DNA of 54,814 nucleotides from Bacillota bacterium (GCA_023413135.1 JAEZQK010000106.1:1-54814), one strand, 5' to 3'. Positions 16,344 to 25,683 are shown, numbered from the stretch's first letter. The notes: generated by a model not told the origin, from the sequence alone. Made by a program: numbers and translations.

Positions 16344-17342
16344 TTACTTTCTTCTGCCCTGCATGTTTTGCAAAAGTACTGCGATGATGATGATGCCGCC
16401 GCTGATGGCGCCGTTTAAGAAGGTGGGCACGTTGGCCATGGTCAGGATGTTGTTGATGATCTTGAACATCAATACGCCAAGGAAGGTGCCGATGATCTTG
16501 CCCCGGCCACCGCTCATGGCGGTGCCGCCGATGGCCACGGCGGCGATGGCGTCCATTTCAAACAGGCTGCCTGCGCTAGCCGCCGCCACGGCCATCACCC
16601 GGGAGGCGTACAGCCAGCCGGAGAAGCCGCAAAGAAGGCCGGTAATAGAGAATACGAGAATTTTGACCTTGTCAACGCTGACGCCGGCCAGCCGTGCGGA
16701 AGTCTCATTGCTGCCAACAGCGTATACATGCTTGCCCAGCTTTGTCCTTTGCATGATCAGCCCGAACAGGAGGGAAAAGCCGATGAGCATAAGCATGGGA
16801 TAGGGGATTTTGAAGCTGTCCGTGATCCTGATGGAGCCGGCCGCCACCAAACGGAATACGTCATAATTCGCCTTATCGGCCACGGTGAAGGGGCCGCCCT
16901 GGCCGATCTGGTTGATGATGGAGCGGCAGGCCGTTTGCACCGCCAGGGTGGCGATCATGGCAGGCATGTGGCCCTTGGCTACCAGCACGCCGTTGAAGGT
17001 GCCGATGAACAGGCCCAGGCCCAGGCAGAACAGAAGCGTTACCCAGATGCTGCTGGACGCGTTCAAAACCAGGATGCTCAGCCCCGAGATGATGGCGACC
17101 TGCGCGCCTACGGAGATATCGATCAGACCCGCGCAGATAACCATGGTCATGCCCAGTGCGATGATGCCCGTGGGAGCGCTTTGGACAAAGATGTTGGAAA
17201 TGTTCATCCACCGGAAGAAGTTCGGATTGAAATACCAGGCCAGGGCCAGCAGCAGGATGAAGGACAGCCAGTAGCTGTACTCGGACAGAAGCTTCTTTAA
17301 AAAGACCTTGGGCTTTATGGATGGCGGTGTGACCTTAAGCAT
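16344..17342 (-). CDS. Ribose/xylose-type ABC transporter permease (RbsC family)
   Basis: The 332-residue membrane protein has about nine to ten hydrophobic helices and the RbsC-family signatures GMTMVICAGLIDISVGA and AIAAVAIGGTAMSGGRGKIIGT. A homodimer forms the channel of a CUT2-type importer with the double ATPase encoded upstream. ATG 17342 overlaps the end of the ATPase gene by 8 bases and is preceded by GGAGGGG, so translation is coupled. The substrate is a free monosaccharide or similar small polyol by family precedent. Confidence 0.93.
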   Translation of the reverse strand: MLKVTPPSIKPKVFLKKLLSEYSYWLSFILLLALAWYFNPNFFRWMNISNIFVQSAPTGIIALGMTMVICAGLIDISVGAQVAIISGLSILVLNASSSIWVTLLFCLGLGLFIGTFNGVLVAKGHMPAMIATLAVQTACRSIINQIGQGGPFTVADKANYDVFRLVAAGSIRITDSFKIPYPMLMLIGFSLLFGLIMQRTKLGKHVYAVGSNETSARLAGVSVDKVKILVFSITGLLCGFSGWLYASRVMAVAAASAGSLFEMDAIAAVAIGGTAMSGGRGKIIGTFLGVLMFKIINNILTMANVPTFLNGAISGGIIIIAVLLQNMQGRRK

Positions 17343-18837
17343 GCTTCATCCCCTCCAAATTCGATCCGGTGGCATAGTACATCATGTTTTTTTCCGTCAG
17401 CTCATCCCGGGTGAGCACGGCGTTCACTTCGCCGCGGTACATAACCAGGCAGGAATCCGCCACCTTGAAAATCTCCGGAAATTCGGAGCTGAACACCAGG
17501 ATGGCCTTTCCGCTTTCGGCCAGGCGCAAAATTAGGTGGTAGATCTCAAACTTCGTACCCACGTCGATGCCCTGGGTGGGGTTGTCGAAGATCAGGATAT
17601 CGGCATCCGTCTCCAGCCACCGGCCCAGGATCACCTTTTGCTGATTGCCGCCGGATAAGGAGGTGATGGGGTTTTTGGGATTGCCTGCCTTGATGGACAG
17701 CGCCTTCTGCTGCCTTTGGTATCTTTCGGCTTCCCGGGCAGGATGGATCAAAAGGCGCCTGTATTTGGTATTGAAGTAGGCCATGGATGTGTTGTCGAAA
17801 ATGCTCAGGTGGTTTAGTATCCCCCGCTCTTTGCGGGAGCGGGGCACCATGGCGATGCCTCTGTGCATGTGGGCTAAAATGGAGCTGTCGCTGCGCAGGG
17901 GAGCGCCATTTATGTAAATGCTGCCGGTGCAGCCTTCCACGCCGAACAGCGCGTCGGCCAGCACATCCCGGCCGGAGCTTTGCAGCCCCGTGATGGCGAT
18001 GATCTCACCCTTGTGAAGGTCGAAGGAGATATTGCGGAAGGCGCTGCCGCAAAGGTTTTTAACGGAAAGGGCCACTTTCCCGGTAGCATGGTTGGGCTTA
18101 TGTTCAAAATCGTCATGGGCCAATTGCCGGCCGATCATCATTTCCGTGACCGTGGATTCGTTGATGTCTTTGAAGCTTCCATGGGAGACCGGCCGACCGT
18201 CGCGGAGCACGTAATATGTTTCGCAGATCTCAAACAGCTCGGGCATCTTGTGGGAGATGTATATGAAGCTGACGCCCTCCTGCTTTAGCTGCCGCATAAT
18301 GTCGAAAAGATTTTCTATTTCGTGGGTGTTCAGAGCCGTGGTGGGCTCATCCATGATGATCAATTCGCATTTGAACAAAAGAGCCCTGGCGATCTCCACC
18401 AACTGCTTTTCCGCCGGCTGCAGGCTGGAAACCAACGCCCAGGGGTCGATGTGCACCTGCATGCGCTCGAACACCTGGGCGGCCCTTGACGCCATTTCCT
18501 TCTTGTTCAGGAACAGCCCGCTTTTGATCTCTTCCGCCAGGTACATGTTTTCAAAAACCCGCAGGTCATTGCAAAGGTTCAGCTCCTGATGGATGAAGCG
18601 GATCCCGAGCTTTATGGCGTGCAGGGAATTTTCGATATTCACTTTCTTGCCGTCCAGGAAAATTTCTCCCTGGCCCGGGGGAAACGTGCCGGCCAGCACG
18701 TTCATCAGCGTGGATTTTCCGGCGCCGTTCTCACCCAGCAGCCCCACGATCTCCCCCGGCTTTACGGAGAAATCCACATGGTCCACTGCGCGGACGGGCC
18801 CGAAATCCACCACGATCCCTTTCATTTCAATGAGCAA
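17335..18837 (-). CDS. Ribose-type ABC transporter double ATPase (RbsA/MglA family)
   Basis: The protein of 500 residues has two ABC domains. The first has Walker A GLLGENGAGKST, signature LQPAEKQLVEIARAL and Walker B LIIMDEPTTAL. The second has the usual degenerate Walker A (TGLQSSGRD), signature LSGGNQQKVILGRW and Walker B LIFDNPTQGIDVG. This is the CUT2 pattern in which only the first site is fully canonical. I chose the TTG at 18837 because AAGGAGGGG lies 8 bases upstream; the in-frame ATG at 18855 has no ribosome site and would add six residues. It energises the adjacent permease. Confidence 0.93.
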   Translation of the reverse strand: MLIEMKGIVVDFGPVRAVDHVDFSVKPGEIVGLLGENGAGKSTLMNVLAGTFPPGQGEIFLDGKKVNIENSLHAIKLGIRFIHQELNLCNDLRVFENMYLAEEIKSGLFLNKKEMASRAAQVFERMQVHIDPWALVSSLQPAEKQLVEIARALLFKCELIIMDEPTTALNTHEIENLFDIMRQLKQEGVSFIYISHKMPELFEICETYYVLRDGRPVSHGSFKDINESTVTEMMIGRQLAHDDFEHKPNHATGKVALSVKNLCGSAFRNISFDLHKGEIIAITGLQSSGRDVLADALFGVEGCTGSIYINGAPLRSDSSILAHMHRGIAMVPRSRKERGILNHLSIFDNTSMAYFNTKYRRLLIHPAREAERYQRQQKALSIKAGNPKNPITSLSGGNQQKVILGRWLETDADILIFDNPTQGIDVGTKFEIYHLILRLAESGKAILVFSSEFPEIFKVADSCLVMYRGEVNAVLTRDELTEKNMMYYATGSNLEGMKHA

Positions 18838-18919
18838 CGGCGGCCCCTCCTTCATGCTTTGTATACGGATGCGGGCCGGCCTGCATGGAAACCGGCCGGC
18901 CCGCGCGGGTACTTATGGC

Positions 18920-19954
18920 TTACTTGTTTTCCAGGCTGTAGCGCTCAATGAATTCCTTGCTGGCGCGGAACGCTTCTACGGTGTTTTTGTCGATCTCGAT
19001 GGAGGGGATCAGGAACAGCTGGCCACTTACATCCTGGCCCTGGTATTGCTTGCCCTTGGCGGCGGCAATGCCAAGACGGATGGATTCGCGGATGAAGGAG
19101 GGGCTGAAGAAGTAGGTCACCAGGTCGATCTTCTGGGTGTCATAGGTGGCCAGTGTCTCGCGGCGGCCGCCCACGCTGGTGATCAGCTTGATGTTTTGTT
19201 CGCCTGTGAAGTTGTTCAGGGCAATAGTCAGGCCGTCCACGATTTCATCGTCATGGGTGCAGATGAAGTCCACATCGGCGATGGCGGCGGGATCGCTGGT
19301 ATTCAGCCAGTTCTCCATGAATTCCTGGGACTTGGCGTTGGACCAGTCAGTCTGGAAAGCTTCATGTACCAATTCAAACTGGGCGGCATAGGGGGAAGCG
19401 TTCAGCACATCCACCATGCCCTTGGTGCGCTGGATGGAAACGGTGGAGCTGTCGCCGATGAATTGCAGGTACTGCAGCTTTTCGCCGGCATCCAGGCGGT
19501 CCTTAAAGTACTTGAGCAGGTATTCGCCCATCCACTTGCCGATGGTCTCGTTGTCGCCCATGATTTCAGCGGCCATGCCCTTGAAATCGGGAATCAGGCG
19601 GTCATAGATGACCAGCTTCACGTTGTTGTCCACGATCATCTGGGCGGCATTGCGCAGCTGTTCGCCTTCCAGCGGCCAGAGCACGATCACGTCGGGGCCC
19701 CAGGTGAGGATGTTTTCGATGGCGGCGATCTGCTTGGCGGCTTCTCCGCCCACTTCATACTTGTACTCCAGGTTTTCTGCGCCCAGGGCGGCTACCTGCG
19801 CTTCGATTTCAGCGCGGGCATGGGCAACGCTCTCGCCGGTGAAGCCGTGGTCCGCGTCCGGGGTCACGATACCGATTTTGAGGGCATCGGCCATGGCGGT
19901 GGCAACGGACAGCATCAGCAACAGGGACAGGAACAGTGCTACCAGTTTCTTCAT
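18920..19954 (-). CDS. Periplasmic-binding-protein-like sugar receptor of CUT2 importer
   Basis: The 344-residue secreted protein has a signal peptide (MKKLVALFLSLLLMLSVATA, then MADALK) and a type 1 periplasmic binding fold starting KIGIVTPDADHGFTGE, with a typical hinge region at WGPDVIVLWPLEG. The signal peptide has no lipobox cysteine, which is unexpected for a monoderm Gram-positive. I chose ATG 19954 because TAGGAGGT lies 8 bases upstream; the ATG at 19987 precedes that site. It is the second gene of the lacI operon, followed by the ATPase gene after 82 bases. It delivers the sugar to the permease. Confidence 0.9.
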   Translation of the reverse strand: MKKLVALFLSLLLMLSVATAMADALKIGIVTPDADHGFTGESVAHARAEIEAQVAALGAENLEYKYEVGGEAAKQIAAIENILTWGPDVIVLWPLEGEQLRNAAQMIVDNNVKLVIYDRLIPDFKGMAAEIMGDNETIGKWMGEYLLKYFKDRLDAGEKLQYLQFIGDSSTVSIQRTKGMVDVLNASPYAAQFELVHEAFQTDWSNAKSQEFMENWLNTSDPAAIADVDFICTHDDEIVDGLTIALNNFTGEQNIKLITSVGGRRETLATYDTQKIDLVTYFFSPSFIRESIRLGIAAAKGKQYQGQDVSGQLFLIPSIEIDKNTVEAFRASKEFIERYSLENK

Positions 19955-19983
19955 GGTGTTACCTCCTACTGTTTTGTTATGAC

Positions 19984-21021
19984 TCATCGGCCAATAGCTG
20001 CGGCCGAGAAATCCAGGGCGCTGCGGCGGGGTCCCGAGGACTCCCGCACCATGAGCTTATGGGGAAGGATCACTTCACGGGGGGATGGCACACGGGTAAG
20101 CTGATTTTTGAGCATTTCCATGGCCTTTTCGCCAAGGGCGAAGCATGGCTGGGCCACAGTGGTGACATGGGGATGGAACATGGTGGTCTGCTCCACGTCG
20201 TCAAAGCCGGTCACGGTCACATCTTCCGGTACCCGAAACCCCATTTCGCGGGCACTGGCGATGGCACCCAGAGCCAGCATATCGGAGATGCAAAACAGCG
20301 CGGTAGGGCGCCTTTCCTGGGAGAGCAGGCTTCTGGCGGCGTCAAAGCCGCTTTTGAAGCTATAGTCAATGGTGGCGTAACGAATGTATTCCTCTTTGGG
20401 CGCAATGACCGCTGTTTGAAGGGCATCGAGGTAACCCTTCATGCGTAATTCAGTAGATACATATTTGTTCACACTGCTGATGATGCCGATGCGCGTATGA
20501 TTCAGCTCCAGCAGGTAATGCATGATCTCCATGGCCGCGGCATAATTGTCGATGGAAACGCGGGCGATGTCCAAATCCGGATCAAACTCCGAGCATTGCA
20601 CCAGCGCGAATTGCTCGGCGTAGGGCGAAAGCCACTTAGAATGCTGCTCCGCGGCCAGTAAGATGGCCCCATCCGCCTGGTGCCTAACCAGCATGTTCAG
20701 CACCTGCTCTTCCTGCTTGGGATCCCCCTGGGTATTGCAAAGGAAAGAACTGTAGCCGTTTTGATGGGCATATTTGCCGATGCCCGCGATGATGTGGGTA
20801 TAGTAGGGGTTGGTTACGTTGGGTGCAAGGATGAGAATGATCCGGCTTTCGTTGCGCCGCAAGTTCCTGGCGGATACATTGGGCGTGTATTGCAATTTTT
20901 CCACTGCGTCAAAGACACGTTTGGCTACCGCCGGGCTCACCTGCCCCTTGCCGTTTAAGGCCCTGGAAACCGTTGCCGCCGATACCCCTGCCTCCTTGGA
21001 AACATCCAGGATTGTAGCCAT
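19984..21021 (-). CDS. LacI-family transcriptional regulator
   Basis: The 345-residue regulator has the LacI headpiece (ATILDVSKEAGVSAATVSRA, 2-21; hinge through about 60) and a type 1 periplasmic-binding-like effector domain (RIILILAPNVTNPYY onward, with FCISDMLALGA and TVTGFDDVEQT). It is the first gene of the importer operon and very probably its repressor, because a LacI-type operator (21096-21109) sits directly downstream of the -10 box of its own promoter. I chose ATG 21021, 9 bases after AAAGGTGGGG; a GTG at 21036 lies inside that site. The inducer is presumably the imported sugar or an early metabolite. Confidence 0.93.
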   Translation of the reverse strand: MATILDVSKEAGVSAATVSRALNGKGQVSPAVAKRVFDAVEKLQYTPNVSARNLRRNESRIILILAPNVTNPYYTHIIAGIGKYAHQNGYSSFLCNTQGDPKQEEQVLNMLVRHQADGAILLAAEQHSKWLSPYAEQFALVQCSEFDPDLDIARVSIDNYAAAMEIMHYLLELNHTRIGIISSVNKYVSTELRMKGYLDALQTAVIAPKEEYIRYATIDYSFKSGFDAARSLLSQERRPTALFCISDMLALGAIASAREMGFRVPEDVTVTGFDDVEQTTMFHPHVTTVAQPCFALGEKAMEMLKNQLTRVPSPREVILPHKLMVRESSGPRRSALDFSAAAIGR

Positions 21022-21095
21022 ATTGCCATTCCCCACCTTTAGGGATGAAATCAGAATGCTTTCTGCCTGCCTGCTTGGTGATTTATTCGATTGAC

Positions 21096-21109
21096 GGTAA
21101 TCGTTTACA
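21096..21109 (-). promoter_or_regulatory. LacI-type operator overlapping the transcription start
   Basis: On the minus strand the site reads TGTAAACGATTACC, matching the LacI/CcpA operator pattern with central CG. It starts 3 bases after the -10 box, so bound repressor would block initiation. It is 75 bases upstream of lacI, implying autoregulation and control of the whole importer operon. Confidence 0.75.
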
Positions 21110-21111
21110 CA

Positions 21112-21140
21112 AATATAGCATTACTGGCGAATTATGTCAA
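21112..21140 (-). promoter_or_regulatory. Strong sigma-A promoter of the lacI/importer operon
   Basis: Minus strand TTGACA (21135-21140), exactly 17 bases, TATATT (21112-21117). It is one of the best consensus promoters in the window and drives lacI and the four downstream importer and dehydrogenase genes. Confidence 0.85.
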
Positions 21141-21340
21141 GCGTCATTTTTCAAATCATACAGAAGATATGCGGTTTTCTTATTGTATATGTGCAGTCAC
21201 TTTTCGTGATCCGGATCACTTTCTCGACTTAATTATTATTTATAAAAAAGTTTTGAATAAAGTAAAAAGGAGGATACCATATTTTTATCATAAAGCATGG
21301 TACAAGATGGGGAGGTACCTGCCTGCGGCGGTATAAGGCG
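21141..21340. other. Gene-free A+T-rich region with 14-bp palindrome
   Basis: No convincing gene. A perfect palindrome GTGATCCGGATCAC occupies 21206-21219 and could be a regulator site. An AAAAAGGAGG ribosome-like site near 21264-21273 leads only to a frame of about 13 codons, so it is probably fortuitous. Confidence 0.5.
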
Positions 21341-21378
21341 GCAAAACCCCGGCGCTGATCAATGCGCCGGGGTTTTGC
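21341..21378 (-). terminator. Terminator after the GHL6-like gene
   Basis: GCAAAACCCCGGCG (21341-21354) and CGCCGGGGTTTTGC (21365-21378) form a perfect 14-bp stem with a 10-base loop, located 56 bases after the stop of the gene ending at 21434. The T-tract is inside the stem, which is palindromic and could act in both directions. Confidence 0.7.
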
Positions 21379-21433
21379 GTACTGGCGGACGGGTTGGAAA
21401 ACCTCTGATGCCAAATCCTTGGTTGAGGGCGGC

Positions 21434-23572
21434 TTATGTTTTGATGACCACAACTTCATGATCTGCTATTTCGGGAATGGTGAAGGCCAGCTGCCCGTTA
21501 CACACGCGGTAGGGGACCGTGTCCCTTGACACCAATAGCTCTATGCTAAGAATGCGGCCTGCGGCAGGCAGGATTACGCCGATCCCATGAATGGGCAGCA
21601 GGCGGTGGCAGTATCCCGGATTTTCATCGCAGCCGCTTAAATTGTTCAGGTGCAGCACGATGGCCTGATCCTTCAGATAGATATGAACATCGATTTTCCC
21701 CTCGCTTAACACCTGAACGGGCAGCTTGTCATAAAGTGTCCAACGCACCGCATTTGAAAGCAGTGCTGCGTGGTCGGGCAACCTTTCCCGGCCATAGCAC
21801 CTGTCGATGTCCGCGGCCAGGTAGACCACCCGTGCGCCGGAGGGCAGCGTGCCGGCAAATATGGGGGCAATTCCATCGTCAACTTCCCGGATAAAGCTGA
21901 ACTCCGGCGGATAGATGGGGAAGGGCTTCACATAGCCTGCGATAGGATGAAGCGGCCCCGTGGAAATTGCTTCATGCAGCCCGCCGCCCATGGCTATGAT
22001 CTTGGTATCTTCGAAACCGGAAAAGATAGAGTGCCTTTCCGAAGGCAGATGCATATAGTTGTGCACCTGCATATTGTCCCAGCCGGCGGGCTGCTCGGTA
22101 AATTCGCCATAGGTTTTGCCCGTCAGGCGAAGGCCGAAGTGCGATAAGAAGAGATTATCATTGGGTTCGCCATCCTCATTCAGCGTGCCTGTGATGCCGG
22201 AAAACACAAGGCCACCGCCGTTTTCCACAAATTGAATAACAGCCTCCTGCTGCTTTTCGCTCATGACCGCCATATCGGGCAGAACAAGAGTCTTGATCCT
22301 ATCCTGATAACGGCCGATATCGTCGATGTGAATGGGCAGAAAGGGGATGCGCATTTCACTCAGCGCTTGGGCAAACCCGTACCAAGGATAGGCGACCCGC
22401 TCCTTGGGCTTATTCCTGCCATAAAAATCGGTGTTTGCCTGATTCCAGACGACACCTACGGTCGCCAGGCTCCTGCGGCCATAAAACCAATCTTCGTTTT
22501 TCGCGTGCCAGTCCATAAACGGAACCGGCGTCTCGAACTGCCGTTTGTCATAGGTGGCTCCGCTGACATGGTGGAACCAGGGGGAGATGCCGCCCGCCAG
22601 GCCACTGACCATCCACATATGCGTTTCCTGCCAGGGATTGGCAGCAAGCCGGAAGGTACGCTTGCCGCGCACGTAGTTGGCCATGCTTTCCGCAACGATC
22701 ACATCCTCCTCGGCAGCCAGCCGCAAAAGCTGGCCGTTGACTGCGTTTTGCGCAAATCCGCCCAGCATGACGCGGGACTGCTGGTCACTGAATATGAATT
22801 TTGAACGGTTCAAAATAGCTTTCAAATCGGAAAGCGCACCGCTCAAATCAGAAACATCATAGGGGTTAGCGTGCAGCATGCCCAGCCACAGGCAATCCTC
22901 GCCGCCTACCCGGCGCGTCGTTTCGTTGAATAGATCCCAGTTTTCGGTGCGGCTTTCATAGCTGAAGCGGACCCATTCCCGGTAGAGGGGGTCTTCCATG
23001 TCTGCCTTTTCAGGCAAGTCCCGGCCTGTACGTTCAAAAAAACGCTGCCTGCAGCGGTCACAATAGCAGATCTTGTCGCGGAACATGCCGCGCCAGCTGT
23101 TGTCCGCAAAGCCGGCAGGGTGATATTTTTCTATGATTTCCGTCAGCACGTCGGGGATGTGCTTTTTGTAGTAATCACCATTCACGCAGGAATAGTAGCG
23201 GTCCCCCGACTTATAGGGCTCACCGTCTTTGTTTACGCAGAACCAGCCGGGATGCGCCTTGAAAAATTCCTCGGTGGCCAGGTTGATGTCCATGCGCGCC
23301 ACCACGACGATACCCTCTTCTCTGGCGGCGTCTTGGAAAGCCTTGAAATAATCCATATCCCCAAGCGTTTGGGCTCTGTATTGCAGACCGTATTTGCTGG
23401 GGTAGTAGGCGACGATGCCCCCGCAGTTTACGATAGTGCCTTGGACACGGGTACGCTTCCACTGTTCACGCCAAAAATCGATATTGTTTCTTGCGGGGTC
23501 ATCTTCCGTCAAGTTGGTCTGTCCCCAACGGCGGACCCAGGTATACCAGGGCTTACAGGTTTTTTGCTGCAT
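21434..23572 (-). CDS. Large glycoside hydrolase-like TIM-barrel protein (GHL6/GH42-like)
   Basis: The 712-residue cytoplasmic protein (no signal peptide) resembles the hypothetical glycosyl hydrolase 6 group. It has an N-terminal barrel (about 1-370; ARMDINLATEEFF, GFADNSWRGM) with a CxCxxC motif at C169, C171 and C174, and a beta-galactosidase trimerisation-like glutamine-amidotransferase fold at about 390-610 (IKTLVLPDMAVMSEKQQEAVIQF...GGGLVFSG). A small C-terminal beta domain follows. Candidate acidic residues are present, but the catalytic pair cannot be assigned by eye. I chose ATG 23572 because AAAGGA precedes it; ATG 23590 lacks a site. It lies 30 bases after the glycerate kinase gene and is co-transcribed with it. 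Confidence 0.7.
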   Translation of the reverse strand: MQQKTCKPWYTWVRRWGQTNLTEDDPARNNIDFWREQWKRTRVQGTIVNCGGIVAYYPSKYGLQYRAQTLGDMDYFKAFQDAAREEGIVVVARMDINLATEEFFKAHPGWFCVNKDGEPYKSGDRYYSCVNGDYYKKHIPDVLTEIIEKYHPAGFADNSWRGMFRDKICYCDRCRQRFFERTGRDLPEKADMEDPLYREWVRFSYESRTENWDLFNETTRRVGGEDCLWLGMLHANPYDVSDLSGALSDLKAILNRSKFIFSDQQSRVMLGGFAQNAVNGQLLRLAAEEDVIVAESMANYVRGKRTFRLAANPWQETHMWMVSGLAGGISPWFHHVSGATYDKRQFETPVPFMDWHAKNEDWFYGRRSLATVGVVWNQANTDFYGRNKPKERVAYPWYGFAQALSEMRIPFLPIHIDDIGRYQDRIKTLVLPDMAVMSEKQQEAVIQFVENGGGLVFSGITGTLNEDGEPNDNLFLSHFGLRLTGKTYGEFTEQPAGWDNMQVHNYMHLPSERHSIFSGFEDTKIIAMGGGLHEAISTGPLHPIAGYVKPFPIYPPEFSFIREVDDGIAPIFAGTLPSGARVVYLAADIDRCYGRERLPDHAALLSNAVRWTLYDKLPVQVLSEGKIDVHIYLKDQAIVLHLNNLSGCDENPGYCHRLLPIHGIGVILPAAGRILSIELLVSRDTVPYRVCNGQLAFTIPEIADHEVVVIKT

Positions 23573-23602
23573 GGTGATTATTCCTTTCATGATTTGTACG
23601 TT

Positions 23603-24742
23603 TTAAATGCCATGCAAGCCTGCCAGCAGAAGGCGGCCGACGGCCTCGGCGGCGTTGAAAAGCAGCGGCTCGGCCCGTTCCATGGCGTCCTCCAGGGGAA
23701 TCGCGCCGTCCGATATGGATAAACAGGCGGTAATTCCATGGCGGTACAGTTCCCGCCAGCCCTTTTTCAGGCTGCCGGACAAGCAGATGACGGGTACGCC
23801 GTGAGCCTTGGCTATCTGCGCGATACCCATGGGCACCTTGCCAAAAAGGGTCGACTTTTCAGTGCAGCCTTCCCCTGTGATGATGTAATCCGCATGGGCG
23901 ATGTGCTCCTCGAAGCCTGTCTCCTTTACAACCAACTGGAAGCCTGACAAGAGCTTGGCTCCCATGAATGCAAACATCCCGGCGCCTGTGCCGCCGCCGC
24001 AGCCTCCGCCCGCAATGCTGCGCACATCGATCCCCAAATCCCGTTCGATAATGTCGGCATAATGGGAAAGCGCACGGTCCAAAAGGACTACTTCATCAGG
24101 TGTCGCACCTTTTCCTGGGCTATAGACAATGGCCGTGCTGTTTTCGCCGCACAAGGGGTTGTTGACGCTCCAGGCAGCGGTCAGTTCAATATCCGACAGC
24201 AATGCTTTGACAGGAGTGATATCAATATGCGCAAGCTCCTTAAGAGCCAACCCCCCGGGAGGAAGTATGCGCCCGTCGGCATCTGTCAAAACGGCGCCAA
24301 GGGCCTGAGCCATACCTGCGCCCCCATCCGTGCATGCGCTTGCGCCGATGCCTGCAATGATCCGCTTGCACCCGTGGCGGATGGCGGTTCGGATAAGCTC
24401 TCCTGTGCCGTATGTGCTGGCGGTCAGGGGTCTTCTGGTCTCCGGTGTGGTCAGCATGATCCCGCTTGCCGCGGCCAGTTCGATCACCGCTGTCTGCCCG
24501 TCGCCCATCACGCCCCATTTGGCATGGACAGGGTCGCCGCCCGGGCCGTGCACTGTGGCGTTATATATGGTGCCGCGGGTGGCGATGCATAAGGAATCGA
24601 CGGTCCCTTCTCCGCCATCGGCGATAGGGGCCAATTGTATATCATCCACCCCTGCGGATTCCAGCCCACGGGCAATGATGCGGGCAGCGTCCAGGGAGGA
24701 TAGGGAACCTTTGAATGAATCCGGAGCGATAAGTATGTGCAT
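23603..24742 (-). CDS. Glycerate 2-kinase (GlxK/GarK family)
   Basis: The 379-residue protein is a full-length class II glycerate kinase. It starts HILIAPDSFKGSLSS and contains IADGGEGTVDSL, GIGASACTDGGAGMAQALGA and ITGEGCTEKSTLFGKVPMG, all family hallmarks. It phosphorylates glycerate to 2-phosphoglycerate, the last step of glucarate, galactarate and other sugar-acid pathways. It heads a two-gene minus-strand operon with the GHL6-like protein and has a promoter at 24778-24806. It is divergent from the IclR regulator at 24904, the classic arrangement for control by that regulator. Its presence is the strongest hint that the locus degrades a sugar acid. Confidence 0.93.
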   Translation of the reverse strand: MHILIAPDSFKGSLSSLDAARIIARGLESAGVDDIQLAPIADGGEGTVDSLCIATRGTIYNATVHGPGGDPVHAKWGVMGDGQTAVIELAAASGIMLTTPETRRPLTASTYGTGELIRTAIRHGCKRIIAGIGASACTDGGAGMAQALGAVLTDADGRILPPGGLALKELAHIDITPVKALLSDIELTAAWSVNNPLCGENSTAIVYSPGKGATPDEVVLLDRALSHYADIIERDLGIDVRSIAGGGCGGGTGAGMFAFMGAKLLSGFQLVVKETGFEEHIAHADYIITGEGCTEKSTLFGKVPMGIAQIAKAHGVPVICLSGSLKKGWRELYRHGITACLSISDGAIPLEDAMERAEPLLFNAAEAVGRLLLAGLHGI

Positions 24743-24777
24743 ATGAATCCTTCTTCATGTTATTTTGATTTGCTTCC

Positions 24778-24806
24778 TGAATACACTTATGAATAACATA
24801 TGACAA
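24778..24806 (-). promoter_or_regulatory. Promoter of glycerate kinase operon
   Basis: Minus strand TTGTCA (24801-24806), 17-base spacer, TATTCA (24778-24783). It lies 36 bases before the kinase start codon. The spacer contains TTATTCATAA, a near-palindrome that could be an IclR contact. Confidence 0.6.
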
Positions 24807-24841
24807 GATTCATCATTTTCCCTCCTGCCCTGAAAATAGGC

Positions 24842-24870
24842 TTGCGTTTTTTACGGTATGATGCTACTAT
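24842..24870 (+). promoter_or_regulatory. Candidate promoter of the IclR gene
   Basis: TTGCGT (24842-24847), 17-base spacer, TACTAT (24865-24870), about 34 bases before the GTG start. The match is moderate. Confidence 0.45.
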
Positions 24871-24903
24871 GTGAAATACATGAAGGGAATAGGGGATATT
24901 ATT

Positions 24904-25683
24904 GTGACCCAGAAGCTTTCAAAAGCAAATCAGTCTGTGGAAAAGACGCTCCAAATCATAGAAGTCCTGGCAAATGACCGGGAGCCCCTGCGCCTGGCTG
25001 AAATTTCCAAGCGGGTGGAGATGCCGGCCAGCACTGTACTGCGCATGGTCAATACGCTTGTGGAACACGGGTATGCCTATCAGGATGCCCAATCGCTGCG
25101 CTACGGCTTGACGCTCCGCTTTGCTCAAATTGGCCACATGATCAGCTCGCAGCTTAGAATCCGCGATGTGGTCCATCCCTATTTGATGGAATTGAGCCGC
25201 ATTACCGGCGAATCCACGTGTCTTGCCATTGAAGAGGACATGGAGGTCATCTACATCGACGTAGTGGACGGCGCGGATGGTATGCTCAAAATCATGCAGC
25301 GTATCGGCAAGCGTGCTCCTTTGCATTCCACCGGCGTCGGCAAGCTGATGCTGACCAAATATTCCCCGGAAAAGCTAAACCTGATGGCCCAGGCAAAGGG
25401 ACTTTCCTGCCTGACGCCCCACACGCTGACTTCTGTCCAGGACCTTGCGAGGGAGCTTGCTGTGATTCAAAAACAGGGCTATGCCGTGGATGATGAGGAG
25501 TGCGAACTGGGGGCACGCTGCGTTGCCGCACCGATTTGCGATTACGAAAACCGCATTGTGGCAGCCATTAGCGTGTCGGGTCCCGTTTCCCGCATCACCC
25601 GCAAGCGCGTATTGGAACTGGCGCCCATGGTGATGGAGGTTGCCAACGAAATCAGCGAAATGATGGCCTATAAAAAGAACTGA
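24904..25683 (+). CDS. IclR-family transcriptional regulator
   Basis: The 259-residue protein has an N-terminal winged helix (about 10-65; VEKTLQIIEVLANDREPLRL, EISKRVEMPASTVLRMVNTL) and a C-terminal IclR effector domain with GVGKLMLTKYSPEKL, DDEECELGARCVAAPI and ISVSGPVSRITRKR. IclR proteins sense small carboxylic acids such as glyoxylate, gluconate or 2-keto-3-deoxygluconate, which fits a sugar-acid locus. The start is uncertain: I prefer GTG 24904 because GGGGA lies 7 bases upstream; the in-frame ATG at 24880 has no ribosome site. It lies between the divergent glycerate kinase operon and the large plus-strand operon at 26219, and probably controls both. Confidence 0.92.
   Translation: MTQKLSKANQSVEKTLQIIEVLANDREPLRLAEISKRVEMPASTVLRMVNTLVEHGYAYQDAQSLRYGLTLRFAQIGHMISSQLRIRDVVHPYLMELSRITGESTCLAIEEDMEVIYIDVVDGADGMLKIMQRIGKRAPLHSTGVGKLMLTKYSPEKLNLMAQAKGLSCLTPHTLTSVQDLARELAVIQKQGYAVDDEECELGARCVAAPICDYENRIVAAISVSGPVSRITRKRVLELAPMVMEVANEISEMMAYKKN

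Noticed and set aside
18593..20104. A 503-codon plus-strand frame across two genes
   Set aside because: Antisense to the binding protein and the 3' part of lacI; its composition is that of a shadow and no family is recognisable.
21091..21336. An 81-codon frame with an inner AAGGAGG
   Set aside because: The frame starts within the operator, and the ribosome-like site leads only to a frame of about 13 codons.
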